Program-made: the position numbers and the translations under genes
Source: an uncultured Pseudomonadota bacterium
GTDB taxonomy: Bacteria > Pseudomonadota > Gammaproteobacteria > CAJXQU01
DNA: 52,640 nucleotides
Direction: 5' to 3'
NCBI GenBank assembly: GCA_913058255.1
Contig: CAJXQU010000015.1
Coordinates: forward strand, 1-52,640
Notes under the pieces: generated by a model
The model's input: only the letters and a program-made list of their open reading frames with translations
What the model was told of the DNA's origin: nothing
Database searches by the model: none
In this document: one piece after another, positions 24,421 through 33,007 of the stretch
How the letters are laid out: each line of letters opens with the position of its first letter
Numbering within the stretch: the stretch's first letter is position 1

Positions 24421-24454
24421 ATGAAGGATCTTGCTTTTAAGTAAGATCCTTCAT
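24421..24454. terminator. Candidate bidirectional terminator hairpin
   Basis: A perfect 12-bp inverted repeat (ATGAAGGATCTT and AAGATCCTTCAT) around a 10-base loop lies between the convergent ends of the VPLPA-CTERM gene (13 bp upstream) and the gspF-like gene. It has no long T-run on either strand, so efficiency is uncertain, but position and stem strength favour a terminator. Confidence 0.55.
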
Positions 24455-24494
24455 CACCATAACCTATCCCTGCTCAATACGCTTTAAAGCTCAT

Positions 24495-25619
24495 CTAGTT
24501 CATCGTGCTCGATAGCTTAAAGATCGGTAGAATAAGTGCGCTGACGATGAGTGCGACGAAAACTCCCATTCCTAACAACATTGCTGGCTCGATAATTTTC
24601 GATAACATTGAGAGCTTCTTAGCCAATTCTTTTTGATAATAATCAGCGATTCGGCCCGTTACCAGTGATAATTTGCCTGATTCTTCACCCGTCTGGATCA
24701 TTTGCTTGATCAGAGTTGGGACGAATTTAGTTTCTCTAAAACCTAGACCTAAACCTTTACCTTCACTGACATTACTCACCAACTTTTCAACGAAGTTTTG
24801 GAATGATTGGTTGTGGGTTGCATCTTTGCAGATTGTCAGAGCATCGATTAATGACACGCCATTTTCTAAGGACAAGCTGAGTAGCCGCATCATGTGTGTC
24901 AAATAGAGCCGTGTGAATAGAGCCCCAGCTACCGGTGCAGTTAGTAGGGTGTAATCAAACCAACGTCGAAAGTTTGGCTGACTAAAAAGCATTTTAAGAT
25001 AGAAGCCCAACATGACAACCACCCCCAGCAATGCCCACCAGTAGTTGATCATAAAATCACTCGCACTCATCAAGACCTGCGTAATCATTGGCAATTGTGT
25101 GCCCGATGAAGAGAACAAAACAGTGAATTTTGGAAAGATCGAGGTCAAGACGAACACAACAACAAGTATAGAGAACCCTGTCAAGATAATCGGGTAAGTA
25201 AAGGCTGAAACCATCATCGCTTTTAGCTCTTCACGTTTTTCTTCCATTTCTAGTAGGTGGCCTAAAACGGTGACGAGATACCCGCCCTGCTCTCCTGCAT
25301 CGATCAGTGTGATGTAGGTTTGTGAAAATAATTTTTTATGGTTCCCAAGTGCTTGGGCAAAAGTTTGCCCTTTGGTAACCCTTTCATGCAGATCAAGGAT
25401 CATGGCTTTCAGCTCAGCATGATCGGATTGGGTCTCAAGAATTTCTAGGCTGCCATGCAGTGTGTTACCTGTCTCGATCAATAAAGCCAGTTGTTCCGTA
25501 AAGAATTTTCGGTGATTCGCCGTTAGCTTTCCATCAGAGAATAATTTAAATTTACTCGCTGACGGATCAGATTTTGTATCTGATTTTTCGGTTTTTGTGT
25601 CTGTAAAATCTATGGCCAT
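24495..25619 (-). CDS. Second GspF/PilC-family inner-membrane platform protein
   Basis: Polytopic platform protein of 374 residues. It has two GspF domains (about 40-165 and 240-365) with FFTEQLALLIETGNTL and HMMRLLSLSLENGVSL as paired motifs, and hydrophobic segments near 142-162, 193-212 and 345-368. The N-terminal 25 residues are hydrophilic (TDTKTEKSDTKSD) and lack the usual YKGRD opening of PilC/MshG proteins. It follows the STAS-GspE ATPase gene by 23 bp and precedes the G-H-I-J-K genes, the standard T2SS gene order E-F-G-H-I-J-K. Confidence 0.9.
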   Translation of the reverse strand: MAIDFTDTKTEKSDTKSDPSASKFKLFSDGKLTANHRKFFTEQLALLIETGNTLHGSLEILETQSDHAELKAMILDLHERVTKGQTFAQALGNHKKLFSQTYITLIDAGEQGGYLVTVLGHLLEMEEKREELKAMMVSAFTYPIILTGFSILVVVFVLTSIFPKFTVLFSSSGTQLPMITQVLMSASDFMINYWWALLGVVVMLGFYLKMLFSQPNFRRWFDYTLLTAPVAGALFTRLYLTHMMRLLSLSLENGVSLIDALTICKDATHNQSFQNFVEKLVSNVSEGKGLGLGFRETKFVPTLIKQMIQTGEESGKLSLVTGRIADYYQKELAKKLSMLSKIIEPAMLLGMGVFVALIVSALILPIFKLSSTMN

Positions 25620-25642
25620 ATGAATATCACCTCAGCAAGAAG

Positions 25643-27682
25643 TTAATCTGCTGAAATTATCCGTTTAACTTCTTCGATCGTCGTGTCACCTTTATGGACA
25701 CGCTCCATGCCGTCATCAAACAAGGTGACAACACCAGCGTTCTCTATATATTCACTCAGGTTATCTCGGCTCGGGTTTTTCATCATCAGGTTTTGTAAGG
25801 CTGAGTCTGATTTGACGATCTCGTGTACCGCCATTCGTCCTTTGTAACCAGAGTCATAACAGGTTGTGCAACCGCGTCCTTTTGATAAGTGAACATGTTC
25901 GTCTTCGCTCCAACCAAATTCTTTTTTCAATTCGGGTGGTGCGACAAAGGTCGTTTTACAATCTGGACAGACGGTTCTAACCAGACGTTGAGCAACAGAA
26001 CCCACTAAAGCCGAGGACAATAAGTACGGTTCAACGCCCATGTCTAATAAACGTGTCACGGCTCCGATCGCATCGGTAGTATGCAAAGTAGATAAAACCA
26101 AATGTCCTGTTAAGGCAGCTTGAATGGCAATTTCTGCCGTTTCGTGGTCACGGATCTCACCGACCATTATAATGTCAGGATCTTGTCTCAAGACATGCTT
26201 CAATAACTTAGCAAAAGTTAAACCAACCTTATCCTTCACTTGGTTTTGGTTGATGATATCAAGCTGATATTCGACTGGATCTTCAATCGTAACAATACTT
26301 TTTTCAGTATCATTAAGGTGCTCGATGGCAGAGTATAGCGTGGTTGTTTTACCACTACCCGTTGGGCCCGTAACCAAGATAAGACCATGACTACGCGTCA
26401 GTAAATGGCTGAAAATTTCAGTGTTGTGCTCGCTCATGCCAAGCTTATCTATGGGTAAAATACTACGATTTTTATCCAACACACGAAGTACGATTTTTTC
26501 ACCATTTACGCCGGGTAAGGAGCTAAAACGCAGATCAACAACATTGCCCCGTGTGCTAACTTGAATACGCCCATCTTGCGGTAGACGGCGTTCAGAAATA
26601 TCCATGTTGGCCATGACTTTGAGTCGAGAAACCAAAGCTGGATGCATTTCCAGAGCAGCTGTCATCACTTCGTATAAGATGCCATCAACACGTAACCTGA
26701 TCCGGGTTTTATTGCGTGAAGGCTCTATGTGAATATCACTGGCCCCATCACGAATCGCACGTTGAATAACCGCATTGACTAGGTTGATGACAGGGCTGCC
26801 ATTGGCTATCTCATCAATACTCGCAAAATCACTATTGAGCTCTTGATCGATCAGCTCAAAGTCTTCTTCTAGATCGCCAACATAGGCATCAATCTCAACG
26901 GATCCTTCGTAGGCTTCGTTGATGCAATGTTCAATTTCTTCTCCACGCGCGAGTACTGGCTGAACAATCAAACCGGTGGTACGTTCAACCTCATCGAAAC
27001 TCGGTATACTTTGCGGATCAGATGTGGCAAGTGTCAGTACGCCACGAATATTAAACAAGGGTAGTACTTTTAAGCGCGAGGCTAACGCATGATCAATCGT
27101 TTTTGTAATAGCCAGATCATAAACACCGGCTCGTAAATACGTGTGTGGAACGTCAAGCTGTTGGCTCAGAACTTTCAGCATTTCTGTTTCAGAAACCCAC
27201 TCACGTTCGACCATGATCTCACCCATACGCTTACCAGTTTCAGACTGTAAACGGACAGCTTCATCAACATGCTCTTCAGAGACGAGCCCTGCTCCGATAA
27301 GCAAATCGCCAAGTCGCAAGTTTTGCAAACCGGTCGTCGACCCATGAGCTAGAATCTGATCATTCTGCGTCGTATTTAAGACGTCAACATAGTCATTAAC
27401 TCCCGTGATACGCAGCACATCTTGATTGATGCTGTTGACATTGGTTAGTGTTAATCCTCCACCTCGACGCGCTAACTCATCTTGAGAGTCAAGTAGTAAT
27501 TCGAGCACATAACTATTAAGGGTAGGAACATTCGTTAAATCGATGATCAACAAATTTTCGCGTTGGGCAAGACAGCCCGCAACGGCTTCTCTAACAGGTT
27601 CTAAAGAAGCTAGATCAGAAAAACCTTCACTGGGGAGCAAGCGAGTAGCAATGCCAACTCGATCGGTGAGTACCTTTTGCAT
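25643..27682 (-). CDS. STAS-MshEN-GspE fusion: secretion ATPase with regulatory N terminus
   Basis: Secretion ATPase of 679 residues with an unusual N terminus. Residues about 1-107 look like a STAS domain (LLIIDLTNVPTLNSYVLELL, RRGGGLTLTNVN, LRITGVNDYVDVL), with Ser 57 near the position phosphorylated in SpoIIAA-type proteins. An MshEN domain follows (about 119-260) with the c-di-GMP-type repeats RLGDLLI...RLQ (123-146) and RMGEIMV...SQQ (152-175). The ATPase has Walker A GPTGSGKTT (439-447), EDPVEYQL, IIMVGEIRD (504-512), STLHTTD and tetracysteine 572/575/605/608. It lies 3 bp after the GGDEF-EAL gene, so signalling and motor genes are one operon. The STAS call is from pattern recognition; the rest is firm. 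Confidence 0.92.
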   Translation of the reverse strand: MQKVLTDRVGIATRLLPSEGFSDLASLEPVREAVAGCLAQRENLLIIDLTNVPTLNSYVLELLLDSQDELARRGGGLTLTNVNSINQDVLRITGVNDYVDVLNTTQNDQILAHGSTTGLQNLRLGDLLIGAGLVSEEHVDEAVRLQSETGKRMGEIMVEREWVSETEMLKVLSQQLDVPHTYLRAGVYDLAITKTIDHALASRLKVLPLFNIRGVLTLATSDPQSIPSFDEVERTTGLIVQPVLARGEEIEHCINEAYEGSVEIDAYVGDLEEDFELIDQELNSDFASIDEIANGSPVINLVNAVIQRAIRDGASDIHIEPSRNKTRIRLRVDGILYEVMTAALEMHPALVSRLKVMANMDISERRLPQDGRIQVSTRGNVVDLRFSSLPGVNGEKIVLRVLDKNRSILPIDKLGMSEHNTEIFSHLLTRSHGLILVTGPTGSGKTTTLYSAIEHLNDTEKSIVTIEDPVEYQLDIINQNQVKDKVGLTFAKLLKHVLRQDPDIIMVGEIRDHETAEIAIQAALTGHLVLSTLHTTDAIGAVTRLLDMGVEPYLLSSALVGSVAQRLVRTVCPDCKTTFVAPPELKKEFGWSEDEHVHLSKGRGCTTCYDSGYKGRMAVHEIVKSDSALQNLMMKNPSRDNLSEYIENAGVVTLFDDGMERVHKGDTTIEEVKRIISAD

Positions 27683-27685
27683 GAT

Positions 27686-29854
27686 CTAGGCCATTAATAC
27701 CTGAGTCTTTCCAGTGATTTTTTCCATAAATGGGCTGGGTTTATCGATACCATACCCCTGCGCGTAATCGATACCAATTTCTGAGACCACATCAACGATG
27801 GCATCGTTTTCGACAAACTCCGCAATCGTTTTTAAACCCATTGCTTGTGCAATATGATGAATAGAGTTAACCATGATTCGATCAACGGTATCATCAACAA
27901 TGTTTTGTATGAAAATTCCATCGAGTTTTAAATAATCGACAGGTAAGTTTTTTAAATAACCAAATGAACTCATACCGCTGCCGAAATCATCTAGGGCAAA
28001 TCTACAACCAATATTTTTTAAAGTTTCAATAAATTTCAGCGCACTAGCTAGATCACTCACCGCTGATGTTTCAGTGATTTCTAAACAAATTCTTTCAGGC
28101 TCAATTTCACTATCAAGTATGGTTGAAACAACATATTTAAGAAAACCTTCATCCGTGAGTGACTGTCCAGAAATATTAACTGAAACAGAAATATCATCAG
28201 TCAAATGGCTTTCTTTGACATCACTCAATACACTGAGTGTTTCTGCCAATACCCAACGATCAATCAAAGGCATCAAGTTATAACGTTCTGCCGCAGGAAT
28301 GAAGCGCCCTGGAGCAACCATATCACCATTTTCTTCACGTAACCGAACTAGAATTTCATAATGACTTGCTTCACCATATGGATCTGATAAAGGAGTGATT
28401 GCTTGTCCAAAAATTTCAAACAGATCTTCTTTAAGAGAGTTCTTTATTCGACTCGCCCAATACATCTGATCACGGTGTTCAGCCATTTCCGTATCCGTTG
28501 GCTGATAGATTTTAACGCCATTTTTTCCTCTCTCTTTGACGATGGAAGAGGCAACTATCGCAGCACTTAAAACATCAATCGCAACTTCCATGTCCGGATC
28601 AATTTCAACGACTCCAAAACTACCTGAAATTTCAAAAATTTGATCATTTGATATAAATGAAATTTCTTGGAGTGCTCGCCGTAAACCTTCCGCGATTCCT
28701 TCGGCAACCTGTCCTGACGTATCTTCAAGAAGAATCCCAAATTCATCACCACCTAAACGTGACAAGGTAATATCCTTTCCAAGCTTAGATCGAAGTAAAG
28801 CGGTCACTTGTCTAAGTAAACGATCACCTTCGGAATGCCCCCATGTATCATTAATTACTTGAAAACGGTCAAGGTCAAAGTATATTAGAGAATGATAAGC
28901 ACCATCATCTCTTGTAGCGAGCTCATCAAGTTTGCTTTCAAAACTGCTCCTATTCAAAAGACCGGTAATAGGATCACGTTTTGACTGAAATATTTTTGTT
29001 GTTTCTCGTGCCAAAAGTTCGCACAACCGTCTATCAGTATTAGTATAATGCTCACGGTCCATCTTATTTGCAAAGACAACAATACCGGCAATAGAGTTGT
29101 CTATATTCATCACGCTAGAAACAATTAATTTATAAGGTATTAGAGGTTCATGATGTGTATTTTCTGAATAAGAGTCACGATTAACCACAATAGATTTGTG
29201 AGCGGATTCATGAAAAATAACAGGATTTTTACTGAGTCTTTCCAGTGTTTCTTCCACTTCAGGAAGATCTTCATCTAATGAGTGTCGCAGACGAATATCT
29301 TCTCCAGGGATCAACAATGCGACGAGATCCACTGACAAAAACTCCATGCTCATATTCAACAGTTCATTATATGATTTTATCTCATCATACTGATGACTAT
29401 TTACCCAAATATCATCAAGTCCATAAACCATATTTATTTCTTCATAGCGAGATGCCAGCTCGTTGGAGAGTCCGCTTATGGAAGTATGATTGGTATAATC
29501 AACCGCAATATAATGTGCAATATCAACAAGGATAGGCTTAAGCAGCTCTTCGATTGTAGTCGTTAATGTTTTGCTTGCCTCTGTTAACGTTAGTTTCAAC
29601 CAAAAAGGTTGATCTTCTGCGCCAAGGAAAAGCGCGGCAGCCCAAACAACCTCACCTTTTTCAGATTGCATTTTTTGTGCTTTATAACACAAGCTATCCC
29701 AGTCAATTTCTCGACTAACACCAATCTCGACTTCAACGCTTTCACCAAGTTCATTTCCTTTTTGGTCAAATAGTCCAAGCTTGCATTCTTGCCCTGTTAA
29801 ATGTTCGAATAGGCTTACATATCTATCTAGATCAAAGTCGATTAACTTATCCAT
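27686..29854 (-). CDS. GGDEF-EAL c-di-GMP turnover protein
   Basis: Cytoplasmic protein of about 722 residues. The N-terminal part (about 1-300) looks like GAF-type sensing (VMNIDNSIAGIVVFANKMDREHYT). The GGDEF domain has an intact active site RLGGDEFGIL and DPITGLLNR, but no RxxD inhibitory site five residues before it. The EAL domain has EIL in place of EAL, yet keeps VSVNISGQSL, EITET, DDFGSG, KLDG, AEFVE and YAQGYGIDKP, so phosphodiesterase activity is plausible. No membrane helix is seen. The frame opens at GTG 29869; ATG 29854, two bases after the response regulator stop, is preferred. It probably sets the c-di-GMP level sensed by the two MshEN ATPases. Confidence 0.92.
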   Translation of the reverse strand: MDKLIDFDLDRYVSLFEHLTGQECKLGLFDQKGNELGESVEVEIGVSREIDWDSLCYKAQKMQSEKGEVVWAAALFLGAEDQPFWLKLTLTEASKTLTTTIEELLKPILVDIAHYIAVDYTNHTSISGLSNELASRYEEINMVYGLDDIWVNSHQYDEIKSYNELLNMSMEFLSVDLVALLIPGEDIRLRHSLDEDLPEVEETLERLSKNPVIFHESAHKSIVVNRDSYSENTHHEPLIPYKLIVSSVMNIDNSIAGIVVFANKMDREHYTNTDRRLCELLARETTKIFQSKRDPITGLLNRSSFESKLDELATRDDGAYHSLIYFDLDRFQVINDTWGHSEGDRLLRQVTALLRSKLGKDITLSRLGGDEFGILLEDTSGQVAEGIAEGLRRALQEISFISNDQIFEISGSFGVVEIDPDMEVAIDVLSAAIVASSIVKERGKNGVKIYQPTDTEMAEHRDQMYWASRIKNSLKEDLFEIFGQAITPLSDPYGEASHYEILVRLREENGDMVAPGRFIPAAERYNLMPLIDRWVLAETLSVLSDVKESHLTDDISVSVNISGQSLTDEGFLKYVVSTILDSEIEPERICLEITETSAVSDLASALKFIETLKNIGCRFALDDFGSGMSSFGYLKNLPVDYLKLDGIFIQNIVDDTVDRIMVNSIHHIAQAMGLKTIAEFVENDAIVDVVSEIGIDYAQGYGIDKPSPFMEKITGKTQVLMA

Positions 29855-29856
29855 AT

Positions 29857-30243
29857 TTAGGCTAAACACTCCAATTCTTCGAAATATTCATTAAGTCTAA
29901 TGACAAGCTTTCTTGGGCTGAGTGGCTTTTCAAAGAACTCAACATTCTCTAAGCTACCAGCTTGTTCTCTAAAATCTCGCTCAGTTCTTGATGTCATAAT
30001 TAAGATTAATGTCTCGCTTTCAGGAAAGTCATTTCTGAACTGTTGTGAAAATTCCAGACCACTCATTTTTGGCATCTGAATATCAGATACAATAATATCT
30101 GGCATAACCTCATTGACTTTATCCAATGCCATCAAGCCATTATTTGCCGTTTCAACAGAGTATCCCGACTTAACCAAAAAATGTTTTATCACGGATAAAA
30201 CATGTGGCTCGTCATCAATTAATAATACTTTTTTAGTTTTCAT
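29857..30243 (-). CDS. Stand-alone response regulator receiver protein
   Basis: CheY-like single receiver domain of 128 residues without an output domain. It shows LLIDDEP (acidic pocket), the phospho-acceptor Asp 54 in DIIVSDIQMPKMSG, the MTSRT switch region and FFEKPLS with the conserved lysine. It lies 19 bp after the histidine kinase gene and directly before the GGDEF-EAL gene. The natural reading is kinase to receiver, then by protein contact to the GGDEF-EAL protein or the STAS-ATPase; that step is inference. Confidence 0.93.
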   Translation of the reverse strand: MKTKKVLLIDDEPHVLSVIKHFLVKSGYSVETANNGLMALDKVNEVMPDIIVSDIQMPKMSGLEFSQQFRNDFPESETLILIMTSRTERDFREQAGSLENVEFFEKPLSPRKLVIRLNEYFEELECLA

Positions 30244-30262
30244 TTTTAGTTTTCCTCCTCAC

Positions 30263-31594
30263 TCAAACCGCCTCTTTAAGCAGGGTCGATGTTTTTCCAA
30301 TTTCAAGAGTAAAGACTGTCCCCTTCCCTTTCTCACTCTCTACAATCAGACTCCCACTGTGTAATCCTATAATTTCATTGGCTAAAGATAAGCCCAATCC
30401 ATGACCGTTTCGATTAGTCACGTCATCATCATCTGAGCGATAGAATTTCTCAAAAATCTTTTTCTGATCTTCTTCTAAAATACCAATTCCGGTATCACTG
30501 ATCCTTATTATTATCGAATCATTATTTTCTTCGGCTTCCATTGTCACGAGCCCGTCAGGCTTATTGTATTTAATAGCATTCGATAAAATATTATTTAAAG
30601 CGACACGAAATAAATCCTTATCGATAGATAAATGACTTAATGTTTGCGGCAGGTTCAGATTAAACTTAATGTTATTTTCATCACCAGCACGTTGCATTTT
30701 TTCAAAAACATCAATAAGAAAGTCACGGAAGCGTATTCTTTTACGATCGATACTGACGTTTCCTACTTCAAAGCGAGTAATATTCAATAGATCGGTGATC
30801 ATATTAGAGACACGATCAATCTCATCGTTAATCACATTAATACTGGTAATTCTCTGTTGTTCATCATCACCAATATCAAGCATCAATTCGCTATGCATTT
30901 TAATAATATTCAATGGTGACTTCAGTTCATGCGATACATGCGCAATAAAATCATCACGTGATTTTTTTGCCATTGATTCCGCAGTCACATCACGGAATAA
31001 AATCAAGATCCCGATGGTAACTTCAGGTTTAGATGGTAATGAAATCGGTGACACAGTGACCGCTAGTGTTTTCTCTTTCTGATCTTCAGGTGTAAATTCC
31101 ACCGTTTCAGTTCTGCGTAGACGCGTTACGTTACCTTCATACCGCACCAATAAACTTAAAACCTGTTGATTCGTACACCAGTCGTGAGCCTGCTTGCCGA
31201 CTACCTCACTCGTTTCAACACCAATCAACGATTGCAATTTTTGATTAGCAAACTTCGCGGTACCCGCTTGATCAAGAATGACGATGCCCTCTGGGAAAAC
31301 TTCCAGTACTGAACGGAGTTTTTTATGCTGATACACGATCGACTTATTTTCAGTCTCAGCATCTTGACGTAAATTTTTCGCCGTCTTAAGCTTTTCTCGA
31401 ATATATTTCACCAATGAAGACACAGATTCGGTCAGGTTTACTGACTTTGAACTCTGTTCTTCCGGCAATAGAGAAGCGATCATTCTCTTAGCTTTCTTCA
31501 ATTGACGAGACTGTACAAAACTTGCAGACAAGCCAATGAAAGCTACAATCACCAATATAATGACGAGCGGATCGGTAAGTTGTTGCAGTATCAT
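30263..31594 (-). CDS. Membrane-bound PAS sensor histidine kinase
   Basis: Kinase of 443 residues. One N-terminal membrane helix (LVIILVIVAFIGLSASFV, residues 9-26) is followed by a coiled coil (about 50-95), a PAS domain (about 100-210; VLEVFPEGIVILDQAG), HisKA with FIAHVSHELKSPLN (phospho-His near residue 224) and HATPase with NNILSNAIKYN, DTGIGI, FEKFYRSDD and GHGLGLSLA. All catalytic boxes are present. With only one predicted helix and no periplasmic loop it probably senses a cytoplasmic or membrane signal through the PAS domain. It heads the HK-REC-GGDEF/EAL-STAS-ATPase-GspF series. Confidence 0.93.
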   Translation of the reverse strand: MILQQLTDPLVIILVIVAFIGLSASFVQSRQLKKAKRMIASLLPEEQSSKSVNLTESVSSLVKYIREKLKTAKNLRQDAETENKSIVYQHKKLRSVLEVFPEGIVILDQAGTAKFANQKLQSLIGVETSEVVGKQAHDWCTNQQVLSLLVRYEGNVTRLRRTETVEFTPEDQKEKTLAVTVSPISLPSKPEVTIGILILFRDVTAESMAKKSRDDFIAHVSHELKSPLNIIKMHSELMLDIGDDEQQRITSINVINDEIDRVSNMITDLLNITRFEVGNVSIDRKRIRFRDFLIDVFEKMQRAGDENNIKFNLNLPQTLSHLSIDKDLFRVALNNILSNAIKYNKPDGLVTMEAEENNDSIIIRISDTGIGILEEDQKKIFEKFYRSDDDDVTNRNGHGLGLSLANEIIGLHSGSLIVESEKGKGTVFTLEIGKTSTLLKEAV

Positions 31595-31669
31595 TTTTGT
31601 TTGGATCTCGGATCATTAACAATGTTTAATTGCATAAACCCTACTCCATGTATAGTTATTTTGGTTTCC

Positions 31670-31681
31670 ATATCATGATAT
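31670..31681. promoter_or_regulatory. 12-bp perfect palindrome upstream of the kinase gene
   Basis: ATATCATGATAT is a perfect palindrome 76 bp before the histidine kinase start, in the 210-bp gap between it and nspC. It could be an operator for the signalling operon, but a short AT-rich palindrome may occur by chance. No promoter boxes were assigned with confidence. Confidence 0.25.
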
Positions 31682-31804
31682 ATATCGGCCGGATCAGGCA
31701 TAGCTTGAGGCTGTCGGCATAAGTGATAGCTATTAATCTTCGGGGGGCAGCGACTAGGGGTTGGTAAATTTAAGCCCTTTTTGAAGCGTACGAAACTATC
31801 TTAT

Positions 31805-32920
31805 CTAACATAAATACTGCCGGTACGCTTCATAGCTATATTTCTTGATCGCGATGAACTTACTATCTAAATCCTTGATATATACATCCGGTAAATTGAT
31901 ACCATTGAACCGACTGGCTTTTACAAATGAGTAAGCTCCTACATCGCTGATATTGAGTTGTGAGCCTATTTCTAAGGGAGCATCGAATGAGTACTCTCCA
32001 AACAGATCGCCACTTTTACAGCTACAACCAACCAATAGATACGAATATCCGGTGCTTTTATTGGCTTGCTTTATGGTTGGTCTCATTTGATATTCAAATA
32101 CTTCGGGATGATGGCAAACTGAAGTATCCAACACAGCGATCTGCTTATCTTCACTTTCAAACAGATCAATTACGCGAGTCTGCAGTTCACCAGAATCATT
32201 AATAATGCCTTTGCCCGGTTCAAAGTAGACTGTCAGGTCATAACGTTCACACAGTTTGATGATAACTGTTTCAAACTGCTCAAAGACGGCAGGATCATTA
32301 AACACATAGCCACCACCGATATTGATCCAGTCTAATTTCGATAAAACATCGCCTAGCACGTGTTCAATTTTTTCTAATGTTTTGATTAATGGCTCAATAC
32401 TTTCTGATCCAAACATGGTGTGAAAGTGTAAGCCGGAAAGTCCATCAAGCCATTCAACCTGCTCAATAGAAACTCCTAATTTTGAATATTCTCGACATGG
32501 ATCGTAGCGATCATCATTAAGAAAAGAGAGCCTTGGGTTAACTCGAAGCCCTGCATTGAGTGAGTGAGCGAGTTGTTCAGAAAATCTCTGCCACTGGTTC
32601 AGAGAGTTAAGGCTCAAAAAATCACAAACCTCTATCAACTCTGCTATTTCATCAGCACGAAAACCGGGTGTGGTTATATGAACACTCCCTTGTCCTTTCT
32701 TCAGCAGCACTTCTCGTGCAAGTTTTGCCTCGAATAAAGAACTTGCTGAAAAGCCATCAACGTACGGCAACATGGCTTCTAACAAAGCTGGAAACGGCAG
32801 CGCCTTTACGGAATAAAGTAATTTAAAACGTGTTTTTTGTCGTAGATCAGAAAATTGTTTAAGTCGTGCGGTAAACTTGGATTGATCAAAAATATAAGCC
32901 GGTGTCTTCATCACCGACAT
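31805..32920 (-). CDS. nspC: Carboxynorspermidine decarboxylase NspC
   Basis: PLP-dependent alanine-racemase-fold decarboxylase that makes norspermidine or spermidine from the carboxylated precursor. About 371 residues. Visible motifs are the PLP-lysine region LLYSVKALPFPALL, DGFSASSLFEA, GLHFHTMFGSE, WINIGGGYVFN, FEPGKGI and GCSCKSGDLFGEY near the dimer-interface cysteine region. The frame opens at GTG 32941; ATG 32920 or 32911 lie closer to the conserved TPAYIFD start, and I use 32920. The carboxynorspermidine dehydrogenase gene usually paired with nspC is not adjacent. It is divergent from clpB. Confidence 0.9.
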   Translation of the reverse strand: MSVMKTPAYIFDQSKFTARLKQFSDLRQKTRFKLLYSVKALPFPALLEAMLPYVDGFSASSLFEAKLAREVLLKKGQGSVHITTPGFRADEIAELIEVCDFLSLNSLNQWQRFSEQLAHSLNAGLRVNPRLSFLNDDRYDPCREYSKLGVSIEQVEWLDGLSGLHFHTMFGSESIEPLIKTLEKIEHVLGDVLSKLDWINIGGGYVFNDPAVFEQFETVIIKLCERYDLTVYFEPGKGIINDSGELQTRVIDLFESEDKQIAVLDTSVCHHPEVFEYQMRPTIKQANKSTGYSYLLVGCSCKSGDLFGEYSFDAPLEIGSQLNISDVGAYSFVKASRFNGINLPDVYIKDLDSKFIAIKKYSYEAYRQYLC

Positions 32921-32944
32921 TCTATCTAATTTAGGCTGCACGGG

Positions 32945-32970
32945 CTTGAAATTTTGTGATCAAGCCGCAT
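32945..32970 (+). promoter_or_regulatory. Candidate sigma-32 (heat-shock) promoter of clpB
   Basis: CTTGAA at 32945-32950, a 14-bp spacer and CCGCAT at 32965-32970 match the sigma-32 pattern CTTGAA-N13-17-CCCCAT with one mismatch in the -10. Transcription would start near 32977, with AAGGAG at 32995-33000 before the clpB ATG. ClpB is a classic heat-shock gene, which fits. The same bases also form a 7-bp inverted repeat (GGCTTGA/TCAAGCC, 32943-32966), so a hairpin or operator is an alternative reading. Confidence 0.55.
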
Positions 32971-33007
32971 CATAGAGTCATATATTTATATTTTAAGGAG
33001 AGTTGCA

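Noticed and set aside
30669-31082. Plus-strand open frame of 137 codons inside the histidine kinase gene
   Set aside because: Shadow of the kinase coding sequence; the minus-strand frame has all kinase motifs.
31595-31804. Possible c-di-GMP (GEMM) riboswitch upstream of the signalling operon
   Set aside because: I looked for the conserved GEMM sequence blocks and did not see them on either strand.
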